Positions 29,801 to 38,247 of a stretch of DNA of 64,000 bases are shown piece after piece. The stretch's first letter is position 1. Every line of letters starts with the position of its first letter. Source of the DNA: Thalassotalea sp. LPB0316 (GTDB taxonomy: Bacteria; Pseudomonadota; Gammaproteobacteria; Enterobacterales; Alteromonadaceae); contig NZ_CP062946.1 in NCBI RefSeq assembly GCF_014898095.1, positions 3,100,001 through 3,164,000 on the forward strand. The letters are read 5' to 3'. The notes under the pieces were generated by a model. That model was not told the DNA's origin. It made no database searches and saw only the letters and a list, made by a program, of their open reading frames with translations. A program made the translations under genes and the position numbers.

Positions 29801-29959
29801 CGATTCGGTATTAACAGCAACTTGCACGTTTGTAACGTCTGGGAACGCATCTAAATTCAACTTAGGTATGGTGATAACAGCACTTGCTATCAATGCAAGT
29901 AGTGCGATCAGCACGAGCAATCTATTGTTAATAGACCAATCAATAATTCGATTAAACAT
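26810..29959 (-). CDS. Heavy-metal efflux RND pump (CzcA/CusA family)
   Basis: A 1049-residue inner-membrane RND transporter with twelve predicted membrane segments and two large periplasmic loops. The fourth-helix region reads GGIAVAIGMLVDGSVVMVEN, which retains the proton-relay aspartate and glutamate of metal RND pumps but lacks the DFG start of CzcA-type zinc pumps. The metal therefore cannot be assigned with certainty. It is paired with the adaptor gene upstream (11 bp). No outer-membrane TolC-like gene occurs in the cluster. Confidence 0.92.
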   Translation of the reverse strand: MFNRIIDWSINNRLLVLIALLALIASAVITIPKLNLDAFPDVTNVQVAVNTESPGLAAEEVEQLITYPIEAVMYALPDVEQVRSISKTGLSGVTVVFKEGTDIYFARQLVFERLQAAKELIPAGVGTPEMGPNTSGLGQVFQYLLISDDTSKYDSMALRSLNDWIIKLLIMPVDGVTDVLSFGGNVRQYQVNVDPSKLLSYELTQEDVVSALENNNANVGGWYMNRGQEQLVIRGTGWFESGEKGIENIQQVPVKTLNGVVVTVSDVANVELGAEIRQGAVTMTRKTDNGNVENLGEVVSGIVLKRMGSNTKATIDGINARTKLINQALPEGVRFEPFYDQADLIEKAVATVVEALTLAFIFITVVLALFLMNLRATFLVLISIPISIGIALMVMAWLGISANLMSLGGIAVAIGMLVDGSVVMVENMFKHLNRQIESESADESIEAKQKLKLAGKEVARPIFFAASIILVVFTPLFSFEGVEAKLFQPMAISIMLAVVSAIVVALFIVPALATFMFKRGVKERESLILKPIDILYRKLLKIALRQTKLVVFVSIALVASAAAIIPQIGTEFVPELEEGTINLRVTLAPSSSLETALSVAPILEEKLMAFPEVTYALSRIGRAEIGGDPEPVNNIEIYIGLKPVSEWTNASNRYELQDQMERSLEEFPGLLLNFSQPIATRVDELLSGVKAQLAIKLFGSDLQVLANKGREIEAAIKSIEGAKDVALEQIAGEAQLVIAPNRLELSRYGLSVGDVMEVVKDGIGGVEAGQIINGNERYDIYVRLDKEFRANSEAIADIRLQSPTGAWVRIGDVASVSFESGPPQVRRDDVQRRVVIQANVQGRDMGGVVEGIQAKIASKVELPAGYSVSIGGQFESQQRAQQRLSIVVPLSLALIALLLYFAFGSVGQAMLILLNVPLAVIGGVFSLYVSGQYLSVPSSVGFITLFGVAVLNGVVMVESINQRIKDGLAISEAVFDGATSRLRPVLMTAITSALGLIPMLMSNGVGSEIQRPLASVIVGGLITVTLLTLFVVPSLYKLFSKEKIKELVS

Positions 29960-29970
29960 AACTGGCCTCC

Positions 29971-31197
29971 TTAATGATTGTGCGGGTCAAAGCCGCCCTT
30001 AGCTATCTCAGAGGCGACAAAAAAAGCACCACGGGTAACGACTTTTGTTCCAGATTCAAGGCCGAAAACTTCTCGGTATTCGCCAAAAGATCGACCTCTT
30101 GTTACTTCGACTGCTTTAAATTCATTTGGGTGGTCTTCAATAAACACAGTCCAATCACCATCACTGCTTCTAATCAACGCTTCTTCTGGTACTGCAATGA
30201 CTTCGCTGTTCGATTGGAACTGAAAATAGACTTTCACAAACATACCTGAATGAAGCTTATGTCCAGTATTAATGACCGACAGTCTTACTGTTCGGGTTCG
30301 TGTAATGGGATCGATAGTATGAGCTTCTTGAATGACATTGGCTTGGTATTTATAACCATTTAAATCAATCAAGGCCGGACTGCCTAAGGCTAAATTTAAC
30401 TCTTTGTTAGGGGGAACATTTGCTTCTACCCAAAGGTCGTTTTCATCGGCGAGTAACATAATGGTCTCACCCGCTTCAATGCGCTGACCTTGCATGAAGT
30501 CATCTTGCAGGACAACACCGTCCCGCTCAGCTATGAGCACGTACTGCCCAAACGTAGCGCTATCTTGTTGGGCTATTTTGTCAATCGCCTGCTTTGTTAA
30601 GCCAAATGCTACTAACTTTCCATAAACACCTTTATAGATGTTTTCTGCTTCAACAAGCGTGCGTTCGCTTATGTTGTTACTTCCTAGCTTTTTCGCTCGC
30701 TTCCAATCAGAAGAGGCTATTAAAAAATCTGCTTGAGTTTGAGCCATTGTTTCGCTGAACAAGGTAACTAATTTTTGTCCAGACTTTACGTGGTCTCCTA
30801 AGCTTGCATGGCGATTAATCACCACTGAATCTGTGCGAGGTGAAACAAGATAGCTCTTATAGCCATTGGCTTTGACTTCTCCTGGTGCATAAACCGTGTT
30901 CAAGTATTTCTTTGGAAAAACAGCATCTACTTCAATGCCTGCTACTTTAATTTTTTCCGTACTTAAGGAAATCCCTTCTTCATGATTCTCTTCTTTAACG
31001 AGACTCTCGGTTTCATGTTCTTCACCCTCTGCATGGTCATGTTCATCTGTAGCTTTTTTGACAGGCTTTTCATGCTCATGCGAGTGTTCATCGTGTTGTG
31101 TGTTTCTTTGACTTTCAATTGCCAAGGTTGTGTTTATTGAAAACACGGCAAGAATGACTACTAACGCTACGCCAGTAGTTCGAAAAATAATATTCAT
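29971..31197 (-). CDS. RND periplasmic adaptor (CzcB/CusB family)
   Basis: A 408-residue membrane-fusion protein with a signal sequence, a long His/Glu-rich segment (HDEHSHEHE, DEHDHAEGEEHE at about 35-65) likely to bind metal, then barrel-sandwich and alpha-hairpin domains. It ends in AKGGFDPHNH. It links the RND pump to an outer-membrane channel and may hand over metal. The gene precedes the pump in the operon. Confidence 0.92.
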   Translation of the reverse strand: MNIIFRTTGVALVVILAVFSINTTLAIESQRNTQHDEHSHEHEKPVKKATDEHDHAEGEEHETESLVKEENHEEGISLSTEKIKVAGIEVDAVFPKKYLNTVYAPGEVKANGYKSYLVSPRTDSVVINRHASLGDHVKSGQKLVTLFSETMAQTQADFLIASSDWKRAKKLGSNNISERTLVEAENIYKGVYGKLVAFGLTKQAIDKIAQQDSATFGQYVLIAERDGVVLQDDFMQGQRIEAGETIMLLADENDLWVEANVPPNKELNLALGSPALIDLNGYKYQANVIQEAHTIDPITRTRTVRLSVINTGHKLHSGMFVKVYFQFQSNSEVIAVPEEALIRSSDGDWTVFIEDHPNEFKAVEVTRGRSFGEYREVFGLESGTKVVTRGAFFVASEIAKGGFDPHNH

Positions 31198-31263
31198 AAT
31201 GTCTCTTAACTTTTCTTAAACCAAATTATGTTTGCGCAAAAACGCACTGTATGGAGTAGAAAG

Positions 31264-31605
31264 TTAAGCTATAGGTGGTCGATAGAGCCTAGTGGAAATA
31301 CCCAAAGGCAATAAAGTTAATTTGTTGAAGTTATGTGAATGATTTAAAGATAGGTTTGGTGTAAACGCTTTTACCAAAATCCAACTAGTATGATTGCCAC
31401 TACAGTGTCCGCAATGGTGACAGTCCTCGATATCGTGTTCGTTATTACTATCTAACTGAGGAGAATGATCTGTTTCGTGGTCATGAATAGTTTGTAGATG
31501 TTCAACATCTAACTGATGACTTTCCATGCTTGCAGATACAGCAACGAACGATTGCAAAACAATCGATATAATCAGCAGTATTTTTAAAGCAATGTTGGTG
31601 TTCAA
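31264..31605 (-). CDS. Small secreted His/Cys-rich protein, DUF2946-like
   Basis: A 113-residue protein with a signal peptide and a stretch rich in His, Asp and Cys (DIEDCHHCGHCSG at about 60-72), consistent with metal binding in the periplasm. The ending RLYRPP resembles DUF2946 proteins that accompany metal efflux operons. The start is TTG at 31605 with a GAAGAG-type site upstream. It is 66 bp before the adaptor gene and should be co-expressed. Confidence 0.7.
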   Translation of the reverse strand: MNTNIALKILLIISIVLQSFVAVSASMESHQLDVEHLQTIHDHETDHSPQLDSNNEHDIEDCHHCGHCSGNHTSWILVKAFTPNLSLNHSHNFNKLTLLPLGISTRLYRPPIA

Positions 31606-31684
31606 TATTCTATTCTCTTCATTAGACGTTGGTAATGTAACAAATTTCTGAGTACAAATCTAAGCCAGTTAATCAGTGTAAATG

Positions 31685-32572
31685 TTACTCATCTCTGCAA
31701 ATTTCATTGGGAAATTCAAACTCAATGGTGGTATGCGACAAATCAAAAGCGCCTAAGTCCTCAGAAATTAGCTGCTTGAGTGATTGTAACTTAGGTACAT
31801 CGTACGGAGCTTTCAAGACTAGGTGTGCTGTTAGCACATGACTTTCACCATCTAAAGACCAATAGTGCAAGTGATGTACTTCTCTCACTTCTGATTTAGA
31901 AAGTAAGGTTTCTGTTATCTTGTCTTGTGTTTCTTTATCAGGTGACGCTTGTAAAAATAATGCCAACGTAGACCTTAAGTTTTTTAGAACGTTAAATAAA
32001 ATAAAAAGTGTAAAAGCGATAGATAACAAAGGATCTAAAATAGGCCAATCTACAAACATCAAGATAATGGATACGATAAGGACAGCAACCCAGCCAAGGA
32101 CATCTTCTAATAGATGCCATGTTAATACCTTTTCGTTTAATGTGGTTCCCGCCTTAAGCTTATATACGGCATAACCATTTACTGTCACCCCAAGTAACGC
32201 CAATCCTAGCATTCCCTCTACCATTGGCATTTCTGGGTTAGATAATCGAGGAATTGCCTCAACCAAAATAAAGATAGAGCCAGCAATTAAAACAACGCTA
32301 TTTATTAAGGCACCAAACAGTGACAAGCGCTTATAACCGTAGCTGTACGTCGAAGGTGCTTGCTTATCTGAAAAGTGGCTCAACAACCAAGCAAAGCCGA
32401 TGGATATGCTGTCACCTAAATCATGAACTGCGTCAGCCATGATTGCCGTACTATTGGTTAGCCAGCCGCCGATGAATTCAATGATGGTAAAAATAACATT
32501 TAGAAAAAATGTCCAACCAATGCGCTCATTTTTATCGTGTCCATGGTGGTGGCTATGATTGTGGCTGTGCAT
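31685..32572 (-). CDS. Cation diffusion facilitator (CzcD/ZitB-type)
   Basis: A 295-residue CDF exporter with six membrane segments. The N-terminus is a His-rich metal loop, and the ADAVHDLGDS motif provides the HDxxD transport site usual for zinc/cadmium/cobalt exporters. I chose the ATG at 32572, preceded by AGAGGT at 5 nt, over one nine codons earlier. Its start overlaps the end of the transglutaminase-like gene by 20 bp, so translation may be coupled. Confidence 0.92.
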   Translation of the reverse strand: MHSHNHSHHHGHDKNERIGWTFFLNVIFTIIEFIGGWLTNSTAIMADAVHDLGDSISIGFAWLLSHFSDKQAPSTYSYGYKRLSLFGALINSVVLIAGSIFILVEAIPRLSNPEMPMVEGMLGLALLGVTVNGYAVYKLKAGTTLNEKVLTWHLLEDVLGWVAVLIVSIILMFVDWPILDPLLSIAFTLFILFNVLKNLRSTLALFLQASPDKETQDKITETLLSKSEVREVHHLHYWSLDGESHVLTAHLVLKAPYDVPKLQSLKQLISEDLGAFDLSHTTIEFEFPNEICRDE

Positions 32573-33293
32573 TTTTACCTCTACTTTGGTTGCTAGCATT
32601 TCTCAAACGATTAACATTCATATTGATAAGATGACGAATCACCGACTGATATAACCAGCGTTTGACTCCTGACAAATTGGTGCCTTTCTCGCTGTAAAAT
32701 TCATCTGGCGAGTTGTATAAACCAAAGTCATCATGAATGCCTTCCTTTTGAATGTATGTATCTTTTCCCATCCATTCTGTCTGAGGGTTCTCTAAACAGG
32801 TTGTTGCGATACCATACCCACAGAAACCACCTTTATCTTGTCTGAATTTAGCTTGAACGGAGCTTAGATAATCATTGTCGAGGATAAAGCCTTCTAAGTT
32901 GATCCATTCGCCATCTAAAAAGACTTCAACCCAGCTATGGATAATGTATTTGGGCGCAAGCCAAAACACGTAAGTGGGGATAGCTCCTTTTTGGAGTTGT
33001 TGATCAATCGTGAAACCATGAAATCGACACTGAATACCGAGCGCCCGTAGTAGAGCCATTAACAAGTTTCCCTTGGTATTACACTGACCATAGCCATCAG
33101 CTAAAACTTCACTTGCGGCAATATCATCGCTGCGGTTATAGCCGAACTGAATTTCATCTTTAACAAAAGAGTAAGCAGCACCTATCTTGTTGTAATCATC
33201 TAAAGCTTGCCAGCCTCGTTCTTTAATCAATCGTTGAATAGCATCGTGACTAAAATTTAAGATATTTGTTTCAGATAAATAGGTCTCGTTCAT
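32553..33293 (-). CDS. Transglutaminase-like protein in metal operon
   Basis: A 246-residue protein without signal peptide. A transglutaminase-fold core is visible: Cys71 in GYGQCNTKGNLLMALLRALG and His119 in HSWVEVFLDGEW. The third residue, normally Asp, is probably Glu134 or Asp139 in INLEGFILD. It is the first gene after the MerR-type promoter, so it should be metal-induced. Role unknown; a cytoplasmic amide-bond hydrolase or ligase is possible. Confidence 0.8.
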   Translation of the reverse strand: MNETYLSETNILNFSHDAIQRLIKERGWQALDDYNKIGAAYSFVKDEIQFGYNRSDDIAASEVLADGYGQCNTKGNLLMALLRALGIQCRFHGFTIDQQLQKGAIPTYVFWLAPKYIIHSWVEVFLDGEWINLEGFILDNDYLSSVQAKFRQDKGGFCGYGIATTCLENPQTEWMGKDTYIQKEGIHDDFGLYNSPDEFYSEKGTNLSGVKRWLYQSVIRHLINMNVNRLRNASNQSRGKNAQPQS

Positions 33294-33331
33294 ATCACCA
33301 TCACTTACGTAGTTTTGCTTTACATAAGATA

Positions 33332-33362
33332 ACTATAAAACCTATAGTAACTATAGAGTCAA
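33332..33362 (-). promoter_or_regulatory. MerR-type promoter/operator of the metal operon
   Basis: On the minus strand TTGACT (33357-33362) and TATAGT (33332-33337) are separated by 19 bp, the over-long spacing typical of MerR-controlled promoters. The spacer holds the dyad CTATAGTTACTATAG (33342-33356). The -10 lies about 40 bp from the transglutaminase start, and the regulator gene is divergent. Confidence 0.88.
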
Positions 33363-33379
33363 GCTAGGTTTTAAAAAAT

Positions 33380-33769
33380 ATGAAAATAGGTGAACTTTCT
33401 AAAGTTTCGGGCTGTTCCATTCAAACAATTAGATATTACGAAAAAGAAGGGTTACTGAATCCGCCTAGTCGTAGCGAAGGAAATTTTCGGTTATATGATG
33501 AAAAGGCGTTGAAAGAGTTAGAGTTCGTAAAGCATTGTCGAAGCCTCGATATTCCATTGTCAGATATAAAGACCCTAGTTGAACTTAAAAATAAACCAGA
33601 AGAAAGCTGTTCCTCAGTCAATAATCTAATTGCAAACCAGCTCGAATTAGTTAACCAACGAATAAAAGAGTTGAAAGTATTAAAGTCCGAGCTTCAAATA
33701 ATGAAGAAAGCCTGCTCTTCAGACAATACAGTAGAAAGATGTGGGATTATGAGAACCCTAGAGGTGTAA
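33380..33769 (+). CDS. MerR-family heavy-metal regulator, CadR/PbrR type
   Basis: A 129-residue MerR regulator with the winged-helix motif GELSKVSGCSIQTIRYYEKEGLL, dimerisation helix and C-terminal metal loop. Cys77, Cys112 and Cys121 match the three ligands used by CadR/PbrR for Cd(II)/Pb(II); the C-terminus CGIMRTLE is family-like. It should twist the 19-bp-spacer promoter when metal binds and so activate the divergent efflux operon. Confidence 0.9.
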   Translation: MKIGELSKVSGCSIQTIRYYEKEGLLNPPSRSEGNFRLYDEKALKELEFVKHCRSLDIPLSDIKTLVELKNKPEESCSSVNNLIANQLELVNQRIKELKVLKSELQIMKKACSSDNTVERCGIMRTLEV

Positions 33770-33847
33770 TTAAAACCTCAGTGTCCGCTTTACGCTCATT
33801 TCAGACACCTGCAAATGTCATGCACTGGTAAAAGTTGCAGCAATAAC

Positions 33848-33877
33848 AAAAAAGGCTAAGTTGTTGCAACCTAGCCT
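33848..33877 (-). terminator. Rho-independent terminator of the TonB operon
   Basis: AGGCTA (33853-33858) pairs with TAGCCT (33872-33877), with further pairing of GTTG and CAAC inside the loop. Six T follow on the minus strand. It is 15 bp past the stop of the TPR gene. Confidence 0.75.
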
Positions 33878-33892
33878 TGTGTTTCGTTCAAT

Positions 33893-35194
33893 TTACTCGT
33901 TTAGCATGGCGAGTTTTTCTTGATAGCCCTGCTCTTTTTGCACGTATTTGTGCCATTGACTAGCTGTTTTTGCTGAGCTTTTTATCCCTTTAGCTTGTTC
34001 AAATGCCGTTAGCGATTGATCAAACTGCTGTAAATTAAAGTGAGCCATCCCCAAAACTAACAACATATTACCTTGATTGTCGAGATCACCTCGAGCAATC
34101 GCTTTATTGGAGTAATTTATTGCCTGTTGCCAATTCTCCGTATTGAGATAGGTTTGAGCAAGCTGTGCATCAAATTTACCGTGCTCGGCGATCTCTGCCG
34201 CTTTTTTCAGCACAGGGATCGCTTTTTGATCTTCTCTAGCTTGAATATAGGCCTGCGAAATTAATTGATAATGTTTTTCCTCAGGTACTACTTTACCTGA
34301 AGCGATAGCATCATCGAGTACTTTGGCTGCTTTAAAGGGCAGTTGTTGATACAAATACAACTGCGCAAGCATCACAATGTCACCAGGTTTAGTGATATAG
34401 CCTGCTTGCCACGCCGTTTCCATCGCGCCAAGCTGTTTTTGCTCTTGGCCAATTTCGCCGTACATTCCGGCAAGTTGTAGCCAATACTGAGGTTTTTCGT
34501 ACAGCTTAACCAACTTTTCTATGACCTTAGTAACATTTTCTGGTTGTTTAAGCTCATAATACGCTGCTCGCTGCAGAATTAACCAGTGCTCTTTTGGCAA
34601 CTCATTACTCGCCTCAGCCATATCAACTGCGCTAGTAATATGTTTGATACTTTCGTTAAATTGCTTGTTTTGATAATACACCTGAGCAAATAAAATGTGC
34701 TGATTAGCCACTAATGGCTTATTGTTAGCAACTTGCCACTGATTCAAAAATTCAAGCGATTTAGCATAATCTTGGCTTTGCATTGCCAGTTGCGCCAACG
34801 AGTAAAGCGTTGCAACACGCAAGGTGTCAGGAATCGCTTCTTGCGCAACCACATTTTCAAAACTACTGATTGTATTGGCAATATCTTCTTGCCCGTAATA
34901 CATAAAACCGTAGAAGTTCCATAACATGGCTTTTTCATAACTATTTAAGCTGTCAATGTTATCTTTAACTTGGTCAAGTACCTCAAAGCCAGCTGTTTTA
35001 TCACCGTTTTCACTTAGCTTTTGTGCTCGCGCCAACTGTGTGTAGACACGATCGCGCATTGCCGGTACCTTGGTGGTTGCTTGCGTTGAATGAGCAACCG
35101 CGCCGAAATGATGTCCAAAAACCGTGACGTTAGTTAACGCGGGCAAACTAAATAGCGCTCCGGCAATCACACTTTTTATCATTAAATGCTTCAT
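33893..35194 (-). CDS. TPR-repeat periplasmic protein of the TonB operon
   Basis: About 433 residues with a signal peptide and tandem tetratricopeptide repeats throughout, clearest in AIPVLKKAAEIAEHG and ALTAFEQAKG-type helices. This is a standard last gene of the DUF3450-ExbB-ExbD-TonB clusters of marine gammaproteobacteria. It may scaffold or tune the TonB complex. Two adjacent ATGs exist; AGGAG favours the second, used here. Confidence 0.85.
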   Translation of the reverse strand: MKHLMIKSVIAGALFSLPALTNVTVFGHHFGAVAHSTQATTKVPAMRDRVYTQLARAQKLSENGDKTAGFEVLDQVKDNIDSLNSYEKAMLWNFYGFMYYGQEDIANTISSFENVVAQEAIPDTLRVATLYSLAQLAMQSQDYAKSLEFLNQWQVANNKPLVANQHILFAQVYYQNKQFNESIKHITSAVDMAEASNELPKEHWLILQRAAYYELKQPENVTKVIEKLVKLYEKPQYWLQLAGMYGEIGQEQKQLGAMETAWQAGYITKPGDIVMLAQLYLYQQLPFKAAKVLDDAIASGKVVPEEKHYQLISQAYIQAREDQKAIPVLKKAAEIAEHGKFDAQLAQTYLNTENWQQAINYSNKAIARGDLDNQGNMLLVLGMAHFNLQQFDQSLTAFEQAKGIKSSAKTASQWHKYVQKEQGYQEKLAMLNE

Positions 35195-35213
35195 CATTTG
35201 CTCCTGTTCTTTA

Positions 35214-35888
35214 TTAACCGTCTATTTCAAAGGTAATTTTGTTTTGCACGCCAGCGACTTCCATTGGTTGCCCATCAACAACGCGCGGACGATATTTAAA
35301 TTTGAGCGCAGCTTCTATCGCTGCTCTATCAAATATTCCTTCAGGCTGGGATGCAACGACGATAGGGTCGCGCACCGAGCCATTTTTAGTCACGGTAAAC
35401 TCTAAAATAACATAACCTTCTATGCCACGAGATTGTGCTCGGCGAGGATAAATCGGGGCAACTTTAAACAGCGGTAAGTATTCACCATCTGAACTTGCTA
35501 AACTCAAACCACCTGACAAGCCCGTATCGGCTTGTACATCTGCACTAAAACTGGTGCTAACCGCGTTAGCATTGGGGTTCGCTTTAGCCATTTGCATCGG
35601 CTCAACCTGTGGCGGTGGCGTTTGTGGCTTAGGTGGTTTTTGTGGTTTGCGCTCTTTCTTTTGTGGCGTTTCTTCTTGCTTTAAGCGAATAAAATCAAGC
35701 ACATTGCCTTTTGGTGGATCAGTAAGCACATCGTTACCACCTTTGATAAGCACTTGCATCCCCCACAATAAAAAGAAGGTTACGCTTACCGCTAAGCCTA
35801 TCGCCAAGATATAACGCGCCAGCGCAGAGGAAAAAACACTCCCTTTAGCTGCTATTTGCGTTTGCTCTAATTCAATTGCCGCTGACAT
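35214..35888 (-). CDS. tonB: Energy transducer TonB
   Basis: A 224-residue TonB. An N-terminal membrane anchor (about 26-47) is followed by a short Lys/Pro-rich linker (about 70-100) and the C-terminal TonB domain with VAPIYPRRAQSRGIEGYVILEF. The linker is short, as in TonB2-type proteins. It couples proton-motive force to outer-membrane receptors, presumably including that at 39875-42529. Confidence 0.93.
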   Translation of the reverse strand: MSAAIELEQTQIAAKGSVFSSALARYILAIGLAVSVTFFLLWGMQVLIKGGNDVLTDPPKGNVLDFIRLKQEETPQKKERKPQKPPKPQTPPPQVEPMQMAKANPNANAVSTSFSADVQADTGLSGGLSLASSDGEYLPLFKVAPIYPRRAQSRGIEGYVILEFTVTKNGSVRDPIVVASQPEGIFDRAAIEAALKFKYRPRVVDGQPMEVAGVQNKITFEIDG

Positions 35889-35890
35889 TG

Positions 35891-36304
35891 TTACGCCTCA
35901 TCAGCCGCAATTGACACATCATAAACACCAGCGGCACGTGCTGAGTCCATGACCTTAACTAATACATCAGTCGTTGCTTTCTTATCCGCTTGAATAACGA
36001 CTGTGCCTTGTGGGTTTTCAGCTTTTAATCGCTCAATGTTGGCCTGCACTGTACGCACATCAACTCGGCGCTTATTGATCCAAATCTCACCTTTATCGCT
36101 AATAGCCACTAAGATGTTGGCACGCTCTTTCTTGACCGCAGTCGCCGCTTCAGGGCGGTTAACATCAATACCGGCTTCTTTCACGAAAGATGCGGTAACG
36201 ATAAAGAAAATAAGTAGAATGAAAACAACATCGAGCATGGGTGTCATGTTAATTTCTTCTGCTTCTTCAGCTTCGTGAATGACTTTTGCTAATTGTGAAC
36301 GCAT
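35891..36304 (-). CDS. exbD: Biopolymer transporter ExbD
   Basis: A 137-residue ExbD with one membrane helix containing the essential aspartate in NMTPMLDVVFILLIFF, then a periplasmic domain. With ExbB it forms the proton channel that drives TonB. It ends 2 bp before tonB, so co-translation is likely. Confidence 0.94.
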   Translation of the reverse strand: MRSQLAKVIHEAEEAEEINMTPMLDVVFILLIFFIVTASFVKEAGIDVNRPEAATAVKKERANILVAISDKGEIWINKRRVDVRTVQANIERLKAENPQGTVVIQADKKATTDVLVKVMDSARAAGVYDVSIAADEA

Positions 36305-36338
36305 GTTTAAGTCCTTAAAGTTTTTTTGGATACAACAA

Positions 36339-36866
36339 CTAGTGCTGCATCAATAATTTATCTTCTAATAGTTCCGTTTGGCGTTTTGCATAACGCTGGA
36401 AGTAAGTCACCATAAATACACCTGACAAACTGCCCACCATACCTGCCATAGTAGGAATAGTTGCACGAGATACGCCCGATGCCATTGAGCGGGCATTGCC
36501 GCTACCAGAAATGGCCATAACGTCGAATACTTCAATCATCCCTGTTACCGTGCCGAGTAAGCCAAGCAATGGGCAAAGCACAACAAGTGACTGAATTAAC
36601 GCGATATTGTGATTTAATGCCGAAGAGGCTTTAGAAACCGTTGCCATTCGAATTTGCTCGGCGTTCCAAGAGCGGCGTTCCTCTCTGGCAAACCAGCGGT
36701 TAACAATATTGTTTTTCATTGCGCGGTAGCCAAATAAGACAAACGCAAGACGCTCAAAAATTAATAGCCACATTAAGGCGATGACTGCGGCAATGACGGT
36801 CAAAACCTGACCGCCAGTGTCGAGAAACTCACGGATACTATTCATCATGTCGATGAACAAAATCAT
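36339..36866 (-). CDS. exbB: MotA/TolQ/ExbB proton channel protein (short form)
   Basis: A 175-residue protein with three membrane helices and the family motif CPLLGLLGTVTGMIEVFDVMA. This small ExbB is the proton-channel partner of ExbD. A second, larger member of the family is encoded just upstream, the usual arrangement in TonB2/TtpC systems. Confidence 0.92.
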   Translation of the reverse strand: MILFIDMMNSIREFLDTGGQVLTVIAAVIALMWLLIFERLAFVLFGYRAMKNNIVNRWFAREERRSWNAEQIRMATVSKASSALNHNIALIQSLVVLCPLLGLLGTVTGMIEVFDVMAISGSGNARSMASGVSRATIPTMAGMVGSLSGVFMVTYFQRYAKRQTELLEDKLLMQH

Positions 36867-36869
36867 GGT

Positions 36870-38240
36870 TTATGCTCCCTTCTCGCTGCGGTTTGCAATA
36901 ATGCCAGCGCTTTGCTGTTGAAGGATGTTGATAATGCCCTTACTACGGGTATTTAATAGCGTAGAAATAAAGACCATTGGAATCGCAACCACTAAGCCTA
37001 ATACCGTAGTAACAAGTGCTTGTGAAATACCACCAGCCATTAACTTAGGGTCGCCAGTACCAAACAAGGTAATGGCTTGGAAGGTATTGATCATGCCGGT
37101 TACCGTACCAAGTAGACCGATAAGTGGCGCAACTACCGAAATGATTTTAATAATGGTTAAGCGCGATTGCAGTTTAGGCACTTCACGTAAAATTGACTCA
37201 GAAAGCTTTAACTCTAGCGTTTCAGTGTCGGCATTTGGGTATTGCTCTTTAACCTTGAGTACTCGGCCTAATGGGTTATCGTCACGCGGCTTGGCAGCTT
37301 TTAATTGACGATTAACTTTCGCACCAATTAAAAACAGTGAAATGAAACGCTCAATGGCAATCAATAAGCCGACTAAACCAATCGCAATAATGACATACCC
37401 CACTGGACCACCTTGATCTACGCGCTCGCGATCACTCGGTGCTTGAATCAGTAAACTTAAAATTGAACCACCGGTTGGATCTAAGGCAAATGCTACTTGG
37501 CCATTTGATGTATTGGTTAGCTCTTTTGCGCTATCTAAATAACGATTAACAGGTTGGCGCACTAATTCTGCGACTGCATCTGTCTCGCTGATATATTCTA
37601 AATATTTGCCGTTAGCAACTAGGTTAAAACTACCAACACGTTTAACGTTTGCTGTTGTTCTCGTGCCGTCAGCAAGCACGATTTCGCGCTCAAAACTGGC
37701 AATTTTACCGCTTTGCGTCATCTCGCGCTGAAGTTCAAACCACAGTTGCTCAATCTCTTCAATTGAGGCGAGTTTTGACGTTGAGCCCATTGATTGAGCA
37801 AAGTCATCTAAAAAGCTATCACGGCCTGAGATTTGCGCCGAAATAACTGAGTTTTGGAATTTGCTTTTGGTGTCACCGGCAACTTGTTGCAACACGCCAA
37901 ATAACTCTTTTAATTCACCTAAGCGCTTGTTTAACGCTTCTGTTTGATTAGCAAGTGCTAACTCATTATCTTGGAACTGACCTTCGAGCTCAGTACTGAG
38001 CTTGATTTGATTATCTCGTTGGTTAACGGCTTGTTTTAATAATGCGTCTTGCTCTGATTTACGAGCAACAAACTGAGCTTCACGGGCTTTGTTTTGCTCT
38101 GTTTGAGCAATTTGACCTTGCGCTAATTGGTTTAGTAGCTCGTCTAAGTTTTTCGCGTCATTTGCCTGGCTGCCAACACTCAGTGCTGTCATAGCAAAAC
38201 CAGCTAATAAGGCTTTCTTGTTAAAGGTAAATTTCATCAT
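36870..38240 (-). CDS. Large MotA/TolQ/ExbB protein with periplasmic coiled coil (TtpC-like)
   Basis: A 456-residue protein with a signal peptide, a long N-terminal coiled-coil/periplasmic part (to about residue 270) and a C-terminal ExbB-like membrane part with VVAPLIGLLGTVTGMINTFQAI. It resembles TtpC, which in Vibrio TonB2 systems is needed for iron-siderophore uptake. It lies 3 bp before exbB and 7 bp after the DUF3450 gene. Confidence 0.88.
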   Translation of the reverse strand: MMKFTFNKKALLAGFAMTALSVGSQANDAKNLDELLNQLAQGQIAQTEQNKAREAQFVARKSEQDALLKQAVNQRDNQIKLSTELEGQFQDNELALANQTEALNKRLGELKELFGVLQQVAGDTKSKFQNSVISAQISGRDSFLDDFAQSMGSTSKLASIEEIEQLWFELQREMTQSGKIASFEREIVLADGTRTTANVKRVGSFNLVANGKYLEYISETDAVAELVRQPVNRYLDSAKELTNTSNGQVAFALDPTGGSILSLLIQAPSDRERVDQGGPVGYVIIAIGLVGLLIAIERFISLFLIGAKVNRQLKAAKPRDDNPLGRVLKVKEQYPNADTETLELKLSESILREVPKLQSRLTIIKIISVVAPLIGLLGTVTGMINTFQAITLFGTGDPKLMAGGISQALVTTVLGLVVAIPMVFISTLLNTRSKGIINILQQQSAGIIANRSEKGA

Positions 38241-38247
38241 AGGTTCC

